A stretch of DNA of 64,000 bases. Source: Entamoeba invadens IP1 (Eukaryota; Evosea; Mastigamoebida; Endamoebidae). Positions 42,429 through 53,461 of this stretch are shown here, piece after piece; position 1 is the stretch's first letter, and the number at the start of each line of letters is the position of its first letter. Position numbers and translations under genes: made by a program. The stretch lies in NCBI RefSeq assembly GCF_000330505.1, contig NW_004440286.1:159867-223866 (forward strand), read 5' to 3'. The notes under the pieces are model-generated. The model searched no databases. It saw only the letters and a program-made list of their open reading frames with translations, and was not told where the DNA came from.

Positions 42429-43103
42429 ATGAGCAAATGCAACTGTCTGTTCTGCTCCGACTACTTAGAAGCCGTCCAGAAACAAAAGAGGCTTGCATGG
42501 ACTACTCTCTGCCGTCTTGCCTTTCTTTCTATAGCCGAGACGCAGGAAAAGCCGACGGAATTCATTAACGTCAGAGAGCTCTTTAAGTTCATCCAGAATC
42601 ACTGGGACAAGATTTGCCACTTGGAACAACTTAAAGCAAAAAACTGGAGGAAAAGTATTTTGGACGCACTGAACCACTCCGACTACTTCCAGAGTGGAAT
42701 CAGTCAATTCCACACAAATGGATACTGGAAACTCGCAGACACAACTATCCCAAATATCAAAAACAGAAAGGGGAAGAGTGAAGAGAAGGTGCCATCCCCT
42801 TTTGTTGCCAAAAAGATTATTCAGCCTGTCGATAAAAAACCAAGACACGCTTTCTCTCAGTTCAATGACGAAGAGGAGGTCATTGAAGAGGAAAATAGGA
42901 GAAAGGAAGTACAGATAAGGGAGTGCGTCGACACAACCCCAATAAGAGAATACAGAAACGAGTACTTCGACCAACGTTATTATGACTTGTACCCGCCACA
43001 CCATGACGGATACTACTATCGAAGACCTTATCGCGAAGAGTATTACAGACCTAGAGAGTTTGAAAACACTGACTACTTTTATCAACAGCACCAATTTGCA
43101 TAA
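42429..43103 (+). CDS. Fork-head-like winged-helix protein
   Basis: 224 residues from ATG 42429 (MSKCNCLFC); the open frame reaches further up only through a non-ATG start. Residues about 22-115 fit a fork-head winged helix: a first helix (AWTTLCRLAFLSIAE), VRELFKFIQNHWDKI for helix 2, NWRKSILDALNHSDYF for the recognition helix (family pattern W-K-N-S-I-R-H-N-L-S), and GYWKL for the wing strand (family G-x-x-W-x-I/L). The N-terminus has a CxCxxC cluster. The C-terminal 90 residues are Glu/Arg then Tyr-rich (DQRYYDLYPPHHDGYYYRRP), a low-complexity tail. Predicted role: sequence-specific DNA binding in the nucleus. The winged-helix call is by eye and moderately secure. Confidence 0.65.
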   Translation: MSKCNCLFCSDYLEAVQKQKRLAWTTLCRLAFLSIAETQEKPTEFINVRELFKFIQNHWDKICHLEQLKAKNWRKSILDALNHSDYFQSGISQFHTNGYWKLADTTIPNIKNRKGKSEEKVPSPFVAKKIIQPVDKKPRHAFSQFNDEEEVIEEENRRKEVQIRECVDTTPIREYRNEYFDQRYYDLYPPHHDGYYYRRPYREEYYRPREFENTDYFYQQHQFA

Positions 43104-44015
43104 ACCAATGTATATATTTTTTGCTTTGTACGTGTAAACACATACTTAATACCATGTTTTGTAAAGAATGATGGAATTATTGTTTGATACTCTATATTTG
43201 TGTCTGAATAAGTATTGACCAAGTCTAATTAAGAAATTAAAAATAAACTAGATGGTTAAAAACAAGTAAAAACATTGTGAACAACAGTTTTACCTGTTTT
43301 TGATGTCTTACGAATAATGTTTTTCACATAAAGTTTCACTCAAAAAATTTCGTTGGTTTACTTTTTTTTTAGAAATTTTCCCGTTGGTTACGGTGTTTTA
43401 TACCATTTGGCGGTTTATTGTTTCAATTTGATCAATGTGTTAGTTTTAATAGCATCGGCAAAGTTATTAATTAATTAGTGACTATTAATATTTTTATTAT
43501 AAATAATAGTACATTACCATTATGTAAACAAGTGTTTTTGGGGAAGAAATAAGTCGTTATTAGAAAAATAAAATATATAACTTTTATAAAGTTATATAAA
43601 AAATACTTTTTATTATTAAAGTAATATTATATTACTTTACTATTATATAATAATATATATTATTATATATATTAACAATATATACTTTTGAAATAATAGA
43701 AGTATCAACTTTAATGATCAATAGTCTTCAGGAGTGAAAAAATAAAACATATTGCGTTGTAATAACATGACATTTTATCTTTATTCATTTTATTGCAATT
43801 CATTTTTGTGAATTGTGCTTTATGAATTAATCCCATATATATAACAAATAAACTTGAGTTAAAGAAGATATTTCTACGATCAATATTTTCACCCATACAA
43901 TAGAAAAATATTTTATCAAAACTATGCACCAATTCTTAATATAAATAAATATGTAAACGACACAACACAAATATGAGCGTCCAGTTAATAAAATAAATAA
44001 ATAAAGTGAATTGGA
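43104..44015. other. AT-rich intergenic region with AT palindromes
   Basis: About 900 bases. A TTTTATACCATTTGGCG word at 43396-43412 repeats one at 41787-41803 with one change. Around 43640-43690 there are perfect-looking TATA/ATAT palindromes. No gene recognised. Confidence 0.6.
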
Positions 44016-45029
44016 TTACTTCTTAGGTGGCTGCTGTTGTGCCTGAGGTGGGTAACCGTACTGACCTTGAGGAGGGTAACCAGGATATCCTTGTTGTGGT
44101 GGATACCCTTGAGGTGGGTATGCTTGTTGAGGAGGATACCCTGGGTATTGACCTTGCTGTTGAGGGAGATAAGCTTGTTGGCCTTGTGGTGGGTAACCGT
44201 ATTGACCCTGAGGAGGATATCCCTGTTGTTGGCCTTGTTGTGGTTGAGTAGGTTGTGCTGGTTTAGCTTGGCCTTGAGGTTGTTGTGCGCCTTGTTGAGG
44301 TGGGTACCCATATTGGCCTTGAGGAGGATAGCCATATCCTTGTTGAGGAGGATATCCCGGGTATTGTTGAGGAGGGTAACCTGGTTGACCTTGTGGTGGG
44401 TACCCCTGTTGTGGTGGATAACCTTGTTGTCCTTGTGGTTGACTTCCTTGTTGAGGAGGATACCCAGGGTATTGACCCTGTTGTTGTGGGGGATAAGATG
44501 GTTGACCTTGAGGAGGATAACCTTGTTGTGGGGGATACCCATACTGGCCACCCTGTTGTGGTGGGCATTGTCCTTGTTGAGGAGGATAAGGTTGTTGACC
44601 TTGTGGCTTTGGGGCAGCCTTTTGAGCTTCAATAGTTTGGTAAGATATACTAATAGAACCTTTAGTATTCAAATTAAGTTCGGCAGAAGTCATTTGACCA
44701 TTTGGAGTCTTTTGGATGACTAAGTCAGCTGTCCCGATCTTGTCATCTTTTGTTTTGTCGTCGTGATCATACACTTCAAAAACAGCCATCGACCCAAGAA
44801 CAACATTATGGAATTCAAAAGTTTCATTCCACGTTGGGTTGCAGTTTTTCAGAATAAATTTAGTTCTTTGTTGTTGTCCAGCAAGTGAGACGATTGTATA
44901 AGGATCACTTGTGAAGAGATCCTTAGCTTTCAATTTTGATGCTCTGACAACTGTAATTCTGACAGTAACAGTACCCTGAGAACCGTTGCCAGTCTCTGGT
45001 TTTGGTGCAAATGGGGAGAAGTAAGCCAT
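44016..45029 (-). CDS. C2-domain protein with Pro/Gln/Gly/Tyr-rich repeat tail
   Basis: 337 residues. A C2 domain occupies about residues 18-130: [29 protein letters not shown] with calcium-ligand Asp in [18 protein letters not shown] (the family NPxWNE), and [16 protein letters not shown] with further Asp ligands. From about residue 140 the protein is a repeat of [11 protein letters not shown] and PGYPPQQG units to the end (KK). By family knowledge such proteins bind acidic phospholipids with calcium, and E. histolytica has C2 proteins of this design at the plasma membrane and phagosomes. Low complexity also makes the antisense strand appear open for 228 codons. Confidence 0.9.
   Translation of the reverse strand: MAYFSPFAPKPETGNGSQGTVTVRITVVRASKLKAKDLFTSDPYTIVSLAGQQQRTKFILKNCNPTWNETFEFHNVVLGSMAVFEVYDHDDKTKDDKIGTADLVIQKTPNGQMTSAELNLNTKGSISISYQTIEAQKAAPKPQGQQPYPPQQGQCPPQQGGQYGYPPQQGYPPQGQPSYPPQQQGQYPGYPPQQGSQPQGQQGYPPQQGYPPQGQPGYPPQQYPGYPPQQGYGYPPQGQYGYPPQQGAQQPQGQAKPAQPTQPQQGQQQGYPPQGQYGYPPQGQQAYLPQQQGQYPGYPPQQAYPPQGYPPQQGYPGYPPQGQYGYPPQAQQQPPKK
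44030..44600. repeat. Degenerate tandem repeat coding the Pro/Gln-rich tail
   Basis: A GGATA/CCTTG/TTGTTG pattern with a unit of about 30-48 bases, repeated with small variations, codes the proline/glutamine segment of the C2 protein. Such DNA is prone to unequal recombination and mis-assembly. Confidence 0.7.
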
Positions 45030-45685
45030 GTGTGTTATTATCAGTTTTCAAAACTCATATATTTCTCTTCTGTTCTCAACTTAATAGCATTTCTTAAATT
45101 ACAGTTAACACGTTGTATTATTCTTATTTTTTTACTTCTTATATTCTTTTTGTGTTAAAAATTAATTATTTTGCCGAAGAATTATTCCTAAGAACTTGAA
45201 AAATGAATTGAAAGAGGGATTATTATGTCTAATTCTAATAAACGATTGGATTACTATCGTAAATAGTAACATTTCCCGTTTGTTGTGTCAAATAACACGT
45301 CATTTATTATTAAATATTTTTTATTTCTTTTTGCAAATGTATTTTACCAAAAAAAACACTCAAAAACTATATTAATTGATATGAATAGTTTTTGTTAATA
45401 CATTTTATTATATATTTAATAACAAAAACTTTTGTGTTTTTTTAATTAAAATGTATTTATAATTCAGTGTAAAAAAATACAACAAATAATTAATTTGTTT
45501 CTATAATTTTCTATTATTGTTTAAATAATAATAAATATAATTTTACTTTAGACTTTGTTTTTAAACTCGGCCCAATTAGTTCACAATGTGACTTCAAGTT
45601 CTATTCAAATTAAAAACACACAATTTGTAACAAAAGTCTTTGTCCCTCTAAAAACTTAAAAACAAACAACACGAAATTATTTTTA
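45030..45685. other. AT-rich intergenic spacer
   Basis: About 650 bases between minus-strand genes. I see no gene in it. Confidence 0.6.
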
Positions 45686-46467
45686 TCACTTCTGTGGACT
45701 TGAGGGGAGGTCATTCTCTTGTATCTTTAATTGTTTGAGTGTGTTATTTTCCTGTCTAATATCGTCTCTGACGTCATCAAGATGTAAAACAGTTTCTTCT
45801 GATGCTTTAAGTTCGCCGAGTGTTTGTTTAATCTTTTTGAGAGAGAAGCAAACGAGGGACAAAATAGTGAGGAAAGATCTGATCTCTGTTTTCAACGCAA
45901 AATTTTCCAATGTAATTGACTCGTCTCCAAGTGCCGCGTATTCCTTTGGGAATGACACTGCTTGGAGTTCTGGCCCGAACATTTCGCAGAAGTCTAAATA
46001 CGTTTTAGTGGATTTATTATATATTCTATTTGTTACTATACTATTACTATAATATTCAATACTCTGTCTTCTCTTCAAAGTCGTAAGAACAGTGTAACAA
46101 ACTGACTCATCACACTCAATATTTCAACGGAAAGATCCTTTTTCACAATATGCAGCACCGCGTTTTCTTGTTGAATGATTGGGACATCAAGTGGTTGCGT
46201 CATATACGTCAATAACAGTGTTAATTGGTCTTCAAGAATCATATCATCTTTGACCATTGGGTCATATTTATTGAAGTGGTTGTATTGTGAGCTGTGAAAA
46301 TATGCGTTTGTCGTCGACGCTTCATCGTCCTGAAGATTAAGTTTATTGTCGGTGTTGTTGTCGAAGAACCTTGATATCGCCTCGTTTTTGTTGACCTTTG
46401 TTTGCACCTTTTCTGTTGTACCTGACAACTCTGTGGTGGTTTGTGGAAATGGAGTGAGAAATGTCAT
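45686..46467 (-). CDS. Hypothetical helical protein, two exons
   Basis: Two overlapping minus frames are joined by an intron that begins GTTTGT at 46102 and ends at one of three in-phase sites (46047, 46041 or 46026). The protein is about 234-241 residues. The N-terminus is Thr/Asn-rich (TPFPQTTTELSGTTEK). The middle is helical with LEDQLTLLLTYMTQPLDVPIIQQENAVLHIV, and the C-terminal half continues as a helix with TILSLVCFSLKKIKQTLGELKASEETVLHLDDVRDDIRQE, a coiled-coil candidate ending ENDLPSSPQK. I recognise no family. The three TAG sites lie close together, so the exact N-terminus of exon 2 is uncertain. Confidence 0.55.
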
Positions 46468-47344
46468 CGATTGGTATAGAAATAGTTATTAATTAGTTTC
46501 TTCACTTTTTTACTAACTAAAAGTGCTTTCATTTAGTATAGTTTCTTTATTATAATATGTATTATTATAATATTATGAATTTTTGAAAAACTATTAAATT
46601 ATTTTGATACTATTTTATGTTATTGGTATAACATTTGTTTTTAAAGTTTCAGGTTGTCTCAAACAAAATTAATTATATAGTAAATAAATAATTTGTTGTT
46701 AGTAAATAATATATTATTGTAATACTAAAAAAGTTTTTCTTTAAAATTAAAAAATAATTGTTAAAACAAACTGGAAACAAAGTATAAACAAATAATAATA
46801 AAATATAATAAATTATTAGTTATCTATTGATATATTTTATTCTTCTAAAAAATAGAAGTGATAGTTTGAGTTGATAAATTGTTGAAACTTAGAGTCAAAA
46901 CACACCCAAAAAAATAGATCATTTATAGTAAACTAAAATAGAGCAAAAAGTCGCACAATAACGGGCAAATACCCCTGCTTTGTGTTTGACTCAAACTCAC
47001 GAAATGTTTCTAATACATTAACTATACAAATAAAATGAATATACGAGTGAAAAAGTCAAAGGAGTTCTCTCTTCTTTTTCTGTATTGAAATCTTTTGGTT
47101 CCGAGAATAGCACATCTATTTTTTTCACGCTTAAAAGTGTGCTTTATTTTTTAAAAGGCAAAAAGGCGTCTAAAAACCACAACAAACAAAACAATATCAC
47201 AAAAAACACAATTTTGGGTGGAACCGATAACAACTCGAGGGTTTCACCCGACTGAAAAAAAGAGGATAAGACGAAAACGGGAAAAGATGGTGAGGGTTTG
47301 AACTAGAAAAAGGCCGAACTCCGAAATGACCAGAAAGAAGAACA
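46468..47344. other. AT-rich divergent promoter region
   Basis: About 880 bases between the hypothetical and the Rac gene. The part nearest the Rac gene is less AT-rich and carries AAGAAGAACA just before the ATG. I see no other gene in it. Confidence 0.6.
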
Positions 47345-48012
47345 ATGACAATGCGCCCAGTAAAGTTGGTGATCGTCGGCGACGGAGCCGTCGGGAAGAC
47401 ATGCATGCTGATCTCGTATACCACAAACGCCTTTCCAAACGAGTATATTCCAACCGTCTTTGAAAATTATAACACGTCGTTGGTTGTTGATAACCAGAAG
47501 ATTAATTTGGGGTTGTGGGATACTGCCGGACAAGAGGATTATGTTTGTTTCATTCTCGAAAAGGGTTTCGACTGTTTTTTGAATGGTGTGAACTAATGAT
47601 ATAGGATAGATTAAGACCATTGAGTTACCCCTCCACTGATGTCTTCTTATTGTGTTTCTCAGTCATTGCTCCAGCCTCATACGATAACGCGCAAGTCAAG
47701 TGGAAGAATGAAGTCGAAGAACACTGCAAGGGAGTCCCAATTATATTAGTTGGAACGAAAATAGATATCAGAGACGACCCAGAACAAATGAAAAAACTCA
47801 CCGAGAAAGGAATCACCCCGAAAACAGAGGCCGATGGACAAAAACTTGCACAGGAAATCGGTGCAGTTAAATACATCGAATGCTCCGCACTCACCCAACA
47901 AAATCTTAAACTGGTCTTCGAAGAAGCAGTCAGAGCCGTTCTCTCAAAGACTCCAGCAGACGCGGGAAAGAAGGGAGGAAAGGGCGGAAAAGGAAAGTGC
48001 GCCATGTTCTAA
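47345..48012 (+). CDS. Rac/Rho-family small GTPase, two exons
   Basis: Exons 47345-47542 and 47605-48012 (intron 62 bases, GTTTGT to TAG) give about 201 residues. G1 is GDGAVGKT (12-19), the effector Thr lies in [11 protein letters not shown]3 is DTAGQEDY (Gln kept), exon 2 opens [19 protein letters not shown], the G4 variant is GTKIDIRDD, and G5 is [11 protein letters not shown]. These are diagnostic Rac/Rho sequences, with the TKxD form typical of the Rho family. The C-terminus [14 protein letters not shown] is a polybasic region plus CAAX box (CAMF), predicting prenylation and plasma-membrane binding. The ATG at 47351 is the alternative start (MRPVKL). Predicted role: actin, motility, phagocytosis. 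Confidence 0.95.
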
Positions 48013-49043
48013 TCATTTCTATCGTGAAGTTTTTGGTTTCATTGGGTGAGATCAATTTTCTTAGGCAAATTGGTTGACACGTCTACATTTGAATCTCTAA
48101 GATATTTGAAATCAGTGGAAGTGGTATCTTCTGATTTTTTTATTTAATTATTAGCAAAGCTTTCAAATAATATTAAAATTGAATACAAAAAGGAGTAAAC
48201 AAACTTGAAATGAAGGGGAATTAAGGCTTATTACTTATAGGAAAATAGAACTTGTTTTTAATTCAAATAACTCGAAACGGCGTATTTATTCTTTTGGTAT
48301 CATTTACTTCTTATTTTTTATGATTTAAAAAATATTTAAGTAGAAAATGGCAAAAAGATAATAGAACTCAAAATAATGCTTTTATAAATGTTGAAATTTG
48401 GGCAATTTTCAGTTAGATTGATCGAATTATCACATTCTATTTTTATGCTGTATTCTCCTTTTTATTTAAATACAAGATACGCAAGTTTAATGAATAAACA
48501 CGGGAAGTTATTGACTTATAAATAACACAACAAATTTATTGATATTGGTTCTATACTTTTTATATGATATTTCAAGTCTCCCGATATTTCATTTCAGCAA
48601 GTGGGAAAATCAGACTTTAACCAATAAGTTGAATCAAGAATAATAAGTTTTTCAGTATTTTTTTAAAGACCAATTCAAACTAGTATTATTTAAATAGTCG
48701 AAAAACAGCAATATCAAAAATTTGGTTAATTTTATTCAACATCAAAGACTAAAAGTGGTTACTAATATTACGATTTTTTAGTAACGATGAAATAAAGCCC
48801 CTGATTATTGATACTTACTTATAGAAAGTGGCTCATTTTCTTTTCCATTTTACAATGGAAAAGAAAACTTGCTTTTCACAAAAAACATGCAAAATTGCAA
48901 TTAAAGCTTTTATTTGCCCTGGTTGCCATTGAATTAATATATTATTAAAACAAGATTTATGCACGCCAGCAATCAATTCTAAGGCTGTATTTAACATTAT
49001 AATTTGAAGTACTACGCTTTTTTTAAAACTGGATAATTAAACA
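48013..49043. other. AT-rich intergenic region
   Basis: About 1 kb between two plus-strand genes. I see no coding frame or RNA. Confidence 0.6.
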
Positions 49044-50471
49044 ATGAGTGCACAACTTCCACCAGTTCCGCCCAAGCCAACCCACGCTCCACCCACTGTA
49101 GCACCACCACGGCCAAATCACGCAGCCCCACAACCAAAAAGAAAGATCAAACCCTCACCGCCGTCTTCTTATCATGAGGGTATTGCGAAAAATTTTGACG
49201 TCTTTGACCAAAACACAAACAATGTGGACGACAAAACAGACGGACTCAGAAAGCGTGCACCAACAACAACTCGAACATCCAACTCAATGCAATCTCGAAA
49301 TAGGGGATTAACTGTTTCAAAGAAAATTGAGCAAAACTCGATCTCCCCAATTTCACCGGAAGAGTACAAATTGGCATGTCCACCACCTTCTAAAGTACCT
49401 CCTCAACTCTTTAACAAACCACACCAAAACGTCTCGTTTGTATCCAAATCTATTTCGCCACAGGGTTTTGAGAAAAGTTCGTTTTCAGATCACTCGTTCA
49501 CACCATCACCAAAAGACCGAATCGACATCGCCAATTATATCCAGAAATATCCAAGTCCAACACTCAACTCGAATACCATAGAAATAGAAGAGAAGAATAC
49601 TAAAGACAAGAATGTCAAAGAAAAAACTCAGAAGGTCAAAATTGCATCTCCGGAAAAAGAAAAAAAGTCGATTCCTTTGGCTTCCCTCCCACCACCATTT
49701 GTTAAGACCGAATCGTCAAGTTCATCGATCGGATTGGTTTCGTCGCCATTAACACCAAGATCGACTAATTCACAACATTCACAACAAAATATTCCTTTGG
49801 CATCACTCCCTCCTGTGGGTACTACTCACAGTATACAACTGGCTCAATTGCCTCCAACAACATCGAAAAACACTGTCACCCTCGCAGCTCCCCCTCCTCC
49901 AACTATATCTTCTAATATCCAACTCGCAGCCCCACCACCTACGAGTCAAGTCCATTCAATAACACTGGCAACGCCTCCACCACCAACTCCACTTGCAGTA
50001 CCCCCACCTCTCCCCCCACAAAGTATTCACATGGCAAAGTCGTTCCAAGGCGCGTCAAGTCCACAAGAGGGCGGAGTCACTCCACGAGGAAAAATAGTGT
50101 TAATGTTACGAGAAGTACAAAAGGATTTGGTGTCACAAGGGGGGTCGAAGAAAAAGGGCTTTAATCAAGGTACAATGAGTCGCGTGACACCAATACAGAA
50201 ATTTAATACTAATATCAAGCGGGTCAACGTGACGGGATTCGCGTTGCCCGAATTGAGAAATACACACAGTGGGATGGACGATTCAGAAGAAGAGGAGATC
50301 AGAGGGTTCTTCTCTGGGAATGACAGCGAGGTACTAGAAAGCGCGTGGAAGTCACTTGAGTTCGAAGAAATAATTCGGCTTGAATTTGATACCATTATAT
50401 GTGTCAAAGGAATGTGTACAACTCTGCCATCAACGTCTTGTATTGGCGACTCTATTCTCCCTAGTTTTTAA
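49044..50471 (+). CDS. Proline-rich scaffold-like protein with IxLAxxPPP repeats
   Basis: 475 residues, mostly disordered. It opens with SH3/WW-type ligands (LPPVPPKPTHAPP) and is followed by Ser/Thr- and Lys-rich stretches. From about residue 210 to 335 a short motif repeats: IPLASLPPP, IPLASLPPV, IQLAQLPPT, VTLAAPPPP, IQLAAPPP, ITLATPPPP. The last 120 residues are different: GKIVLMLREVQKDLVSQGG, then an acidic stretch DDSEEEEIRGFF and a Cys-containing end. I do not recognise a family. The design suggests a linker of SH3- or profilin-binding proteins to actin machinery, which is inference from composition only. The nearest neighbours are Rac and, further on, Rho exchange factors. Confidence 0.7.
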   Translation: MSAQLPPVPPKPTHAPPTVAPPRPNHAAPQPKRKIKPSPPSSYHEGIAKNFDVFDQNTNNVDDKTDGLRKRAPTTTRTSNSMQSRNRGLTVSKKIEQNSISPISPEEYKLACPPPSKVPPQLFNKPHQNVSFVSKSISPQGFEKSSFSDHSFTPSPKDRIDIANYIQKYPSPTLNSNTIEIEEKNTKDKNVKEKTQKVKIASPEKEKKSIPLASLPPPFVKTESSSSSIGLVSSPLTPRSTNSQHSQQNIPLASLPPVGTTHSIQLAQLPPTTSKNTVTLAAPPPPTISSNIQLAAPPPTSQVHSITLATPPPPTPLAVPPPLPPQSIHMAKSFQGASSPQEGGVTPRGKIVLMLREVQKDLVSQGGSKKKGFNQGTMSRVTPIQKFNTNIKRVNVTGFALPELRNTHSGMDDSEEEEIRGFFSGNDSEVLESAWKSLEFEEIIRLEFDTIICVKGMCTTLPSTSCIGDSILPSF

Positions 50472-50584
50472 TTCATTTCTCATCTGTGTTTACTTCTTGA
50501 TGTATATTTTGGGGAATTTGAGTGGGACGTGAGATCTCGTTTGAATAAGATTGTGAAGACAATAGAAAAATTCAATCAATTGTA

Positions 50585-53461
50585 TTAGTCGGACTCGTCC
50601 ATCTTGTTGCTGGAGGTACTCTGACTTTCATCTTCGGAATGTTTTGAGTCGTTTTCGGAACTATTGCCGGACTCAACTTCCATTTGGGTGGACACATTCT
50701 CTTCGCTACTCGACTCACTAGTATTCTCTGAAGATGTTTTCATTTCAATGTTGCCCGGGACAATTTCAATATCTTCCATTTTGATTTCTTCTTTCTTCTC
50801 AGACTCTTTTAAGAAGTGTGGCATGTTCAAACACATATTGACGAGCGCGAGTGTCTGTTGACTCCTATATTTAAGTTTCCATTTTAAGAACTATTAGAAT
50901 AGTAATAATACTTGTAGTATTGAATACCAATTAAATATAGAATATAAACTATAACACAATAATTTAGAGTAAAGGAGTATAATAAAACAATTAATAATAA
51001 TACTATACTATTACATATCAATTATAGCACAATATATAAATTTAATACTAATGAAAACAAACTGAGAGGAAACCGCCTTGTAGGAAGACCCAATAGATTT
51101 GAACAAGGTTCTTAAGTGTGGCAAATACTCGAACGACGATGGGATAGCCGTTTGTGAGAGAGATGTACTTGGTTTGAGTAAATTTGAAGCGTGGAATTGG
51201 AGTAAGAGTGCAGTGAAGTAGATTGCACGATGGACGAGTAACCCGTTCAATTCCTTTTGGAGCATCTGGAGTGCGATTGGCATCAAAGCGATTGGTAAGT
51301 GTGCGGCGACCCCTGGGAACTTTTCAGAGGGCATTGTTCTAAAAATAGTCTTGATGAGACCCTCATCGTTCAAGTGGAGTGCAAACACAAAAGCCATCAG
51401 ATATTGTTTCTCTTCCAAATATTGGAGAGCAGCTTCAGGCGTGATTGCTTCCGTCAAGCAATATGGTTGGAACGCGTGTTTCCCTGAAGTATACATTTGG
51501 ACACCAGCATCAGTCAATATAGCCATAGTCTTTCCAGCTGGAGACACACTAATACTTTCCGTGTAGATCTCTTTCTTCGTAGAGTGAGCCGCAACAACCC
51601 TCAGCATTTTGTTTCGAATCGAGTCGTACATGTTAATGTACGACATGTCTTCAGTGATTTTCGTCTTGTATATCATCACCTTCGATACTATATTATAATA
51701 TACTATAAATTTACTATTCCCACCGATGACTACCATCTCATCATTGTCACTCAAGAACTTCACAGTCCCCGCATACTTCTCTTTCACTACCATTTTCTGT
51801 GTCGAATTGTATGATGTCCCTTCATTCATAGTGGCTCCATTAGCTAGTGCAGCTAATTTAACACCACCAACCAAATCATTTCGACACGACAACAACCCAA
51901 CTTGACTCTTCTCTTCACAGTCGTACAAATAGAGATACCCGTCACGGCATGACGTGATGTATAAACTGCCGGACTGATTCACCGAACACGCCATAACCTC
52001 GGCAGGGTGGTCGATAATCTCAATACTGCTATTTGATAAGAAATTGACACATCGAGCAGTCTTATCCCATGACGTGGTCATCAGTTCTGAAGTCACCGGA
52101 TGAATACACATGTCTGTTATTGGACCACTGTGTCCACGAAGTTCGTCGAGGTTCTTACTAGTACGAACGGAGTACAAGAACACCACCATATCTTCACTAC
52201 TATATGCTGCTATGATATCCCCGTCTCGAGGCTCAACTACAACGCCATTCAATTCGTGGCACTTGGCTTGTAACACTCTGTAACACTTCTTTTTGACCAT
52301 ATCAAAGACACAGATCTTGCCATTCCCACCTACACTTATCAACGACAAACTGTTGGGCGAAAAGACCATGGAATGAACAGCACAGTCGAGACCTATATCC
52401 CCATCTAAGCGCATATTAAGATGCGCAACATTCTCCCCAGTGCCGATATTCCAGACATTGATAGCTCCACTACGGTCCCCAGTAGCAATGAACTGTCCAT
52501 TTGGAGATATAGTGTGGCACAAGATTTTCGCTTGATGGCCTATCGCTTTCATCAAGTAAGTCTCTGTTTTCCACTCGTAGACAGTCAAATAATTCGTTTT
52601 TGGATCACCAACAGCTACTAACAGTCCACTTGGTGACAACTTCGTTTCGCCAGTTACCGTGTCTGTCTTGTACGCATGCACTTTTGTATATGAAGTGGTC
52701 TCATATAAGATAACCTCCCCTTCGACATTAAAGACGGCGTACTCTTGCCCGATGTCCCCACTTTGAATCTTCTTCTGCACTTCTCCAACAGCAAATTTGG
52801 ACTTTGCTTCAAAGGTCTTAGTGTTGGCATCATATTCAAAGGTCTGTAACGCACCAGCACTACTCACTAAAGTCAACGTGTTTTCATTCAGTGAAGAACA
52901 CACTACAGGGAAGCTCCAGTCGGCTACTCTAACTGGCTCAGAACCCTTACAGTCGGTCATAAAGACGTTATTACTCTCCGTCATAAAGATCACTTTGTGC
53001 TTCATCCATTGTATCGAAACAACCTTTTCCAGTGGGAAAGTAGTCACCGACTGTAACTCGGGCTGAAGGCTTGTTGATTGGGACAGAATTGGCATTCGCC
53101 AGATTTCTATTTTGCCTTCATACCCGACGGCTAGAAGTGGAAATTTGGGGGAAAACTTGACACAAGTGATCAAAAAAATCGATTCGAATGTTGTCAAATG
53201 GTTTCGTGTTGCAAGTGAAAAGAGTTCGACCTCCCTTGATTGTAAGACGGCAACTATCATCGTGTCGTGGCTGTCCACAGCTAACAGTCGGATTTTGTTC
53301 CTTGCTTCACTTGAAAATGTCGAGTTCGTGTTTGTCAGTAAGTTGGTCACATGAATTCGATTGCCAGAACAACTGTACAACGTCGTACTGTCAGAGGAGA
53401 AACACATGTTCCCAGACGTGTTAAAAACACCAAATACATTCTCTAACTCGTATTTGTTCAT
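50585..53461 (-). CDS. PWP2: PWP2/UTP1, small-subunit processome WD40 protein, two exons
   Basis: Exon 1 is 51063-53461 (799 codons plus two bases) and exon 2 is 50585-50864, joined by an intron of 198 bases (50865-51062, GTTTGT to TAG) in phase. The result is 892 residues, near the family length of about 920. Unspliced reading gives an AT-rich 816-residue end that looks noncoding. Blades typical of PWP2: FGVFNTSGNMCFSSDSTTLYSCSGNRIHV at the start, LAVGDPKTNYLTVYEWKTETYLMKAIGHQAKILCHTISPNGQFIATGDRSGAINVWN, and LDELRGHSGPITDMCIHPVTSELMTTSWDKTARC. The C-terminal helix region LHLNDEGLIKTIFRTMPSE is the Utp family element. Exon 2 adds ALVNMCLNMPHFLKES and an acidic Ser/Glu-rich tail, as in PWP2 orthologues. 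Role: nucleolar 18S rRNA processing in the UtpB complex. Confidence 0.85.

Noticed and set aside
43630..43690. AT palindromes as a terminator or origin
   Set aside because: Perfect pairing is expected in pure A/T repeats, so there is no specific evidence.
43711..43932. 73-residue minus frame
   Set aside because: No motif, Asn/Lys/Ile-rich, isolated in an AT-rich spacer.
44037..44723. 228-codon plus-strand frame opposite the C2 protein
   Set aside because: It is the antisense of a Pro/Gln-rich repeat; the codon pattern forces an open frame with Leu/Arg/Trp-rich nonsense.
51011..51063. PWP2 ending at 51011 as an 816-residue protein
   Set aside because: The last residues are Ile/Phe-rich translation of intron sequence beginning GTTTGT; the acidic exon fits the family better.
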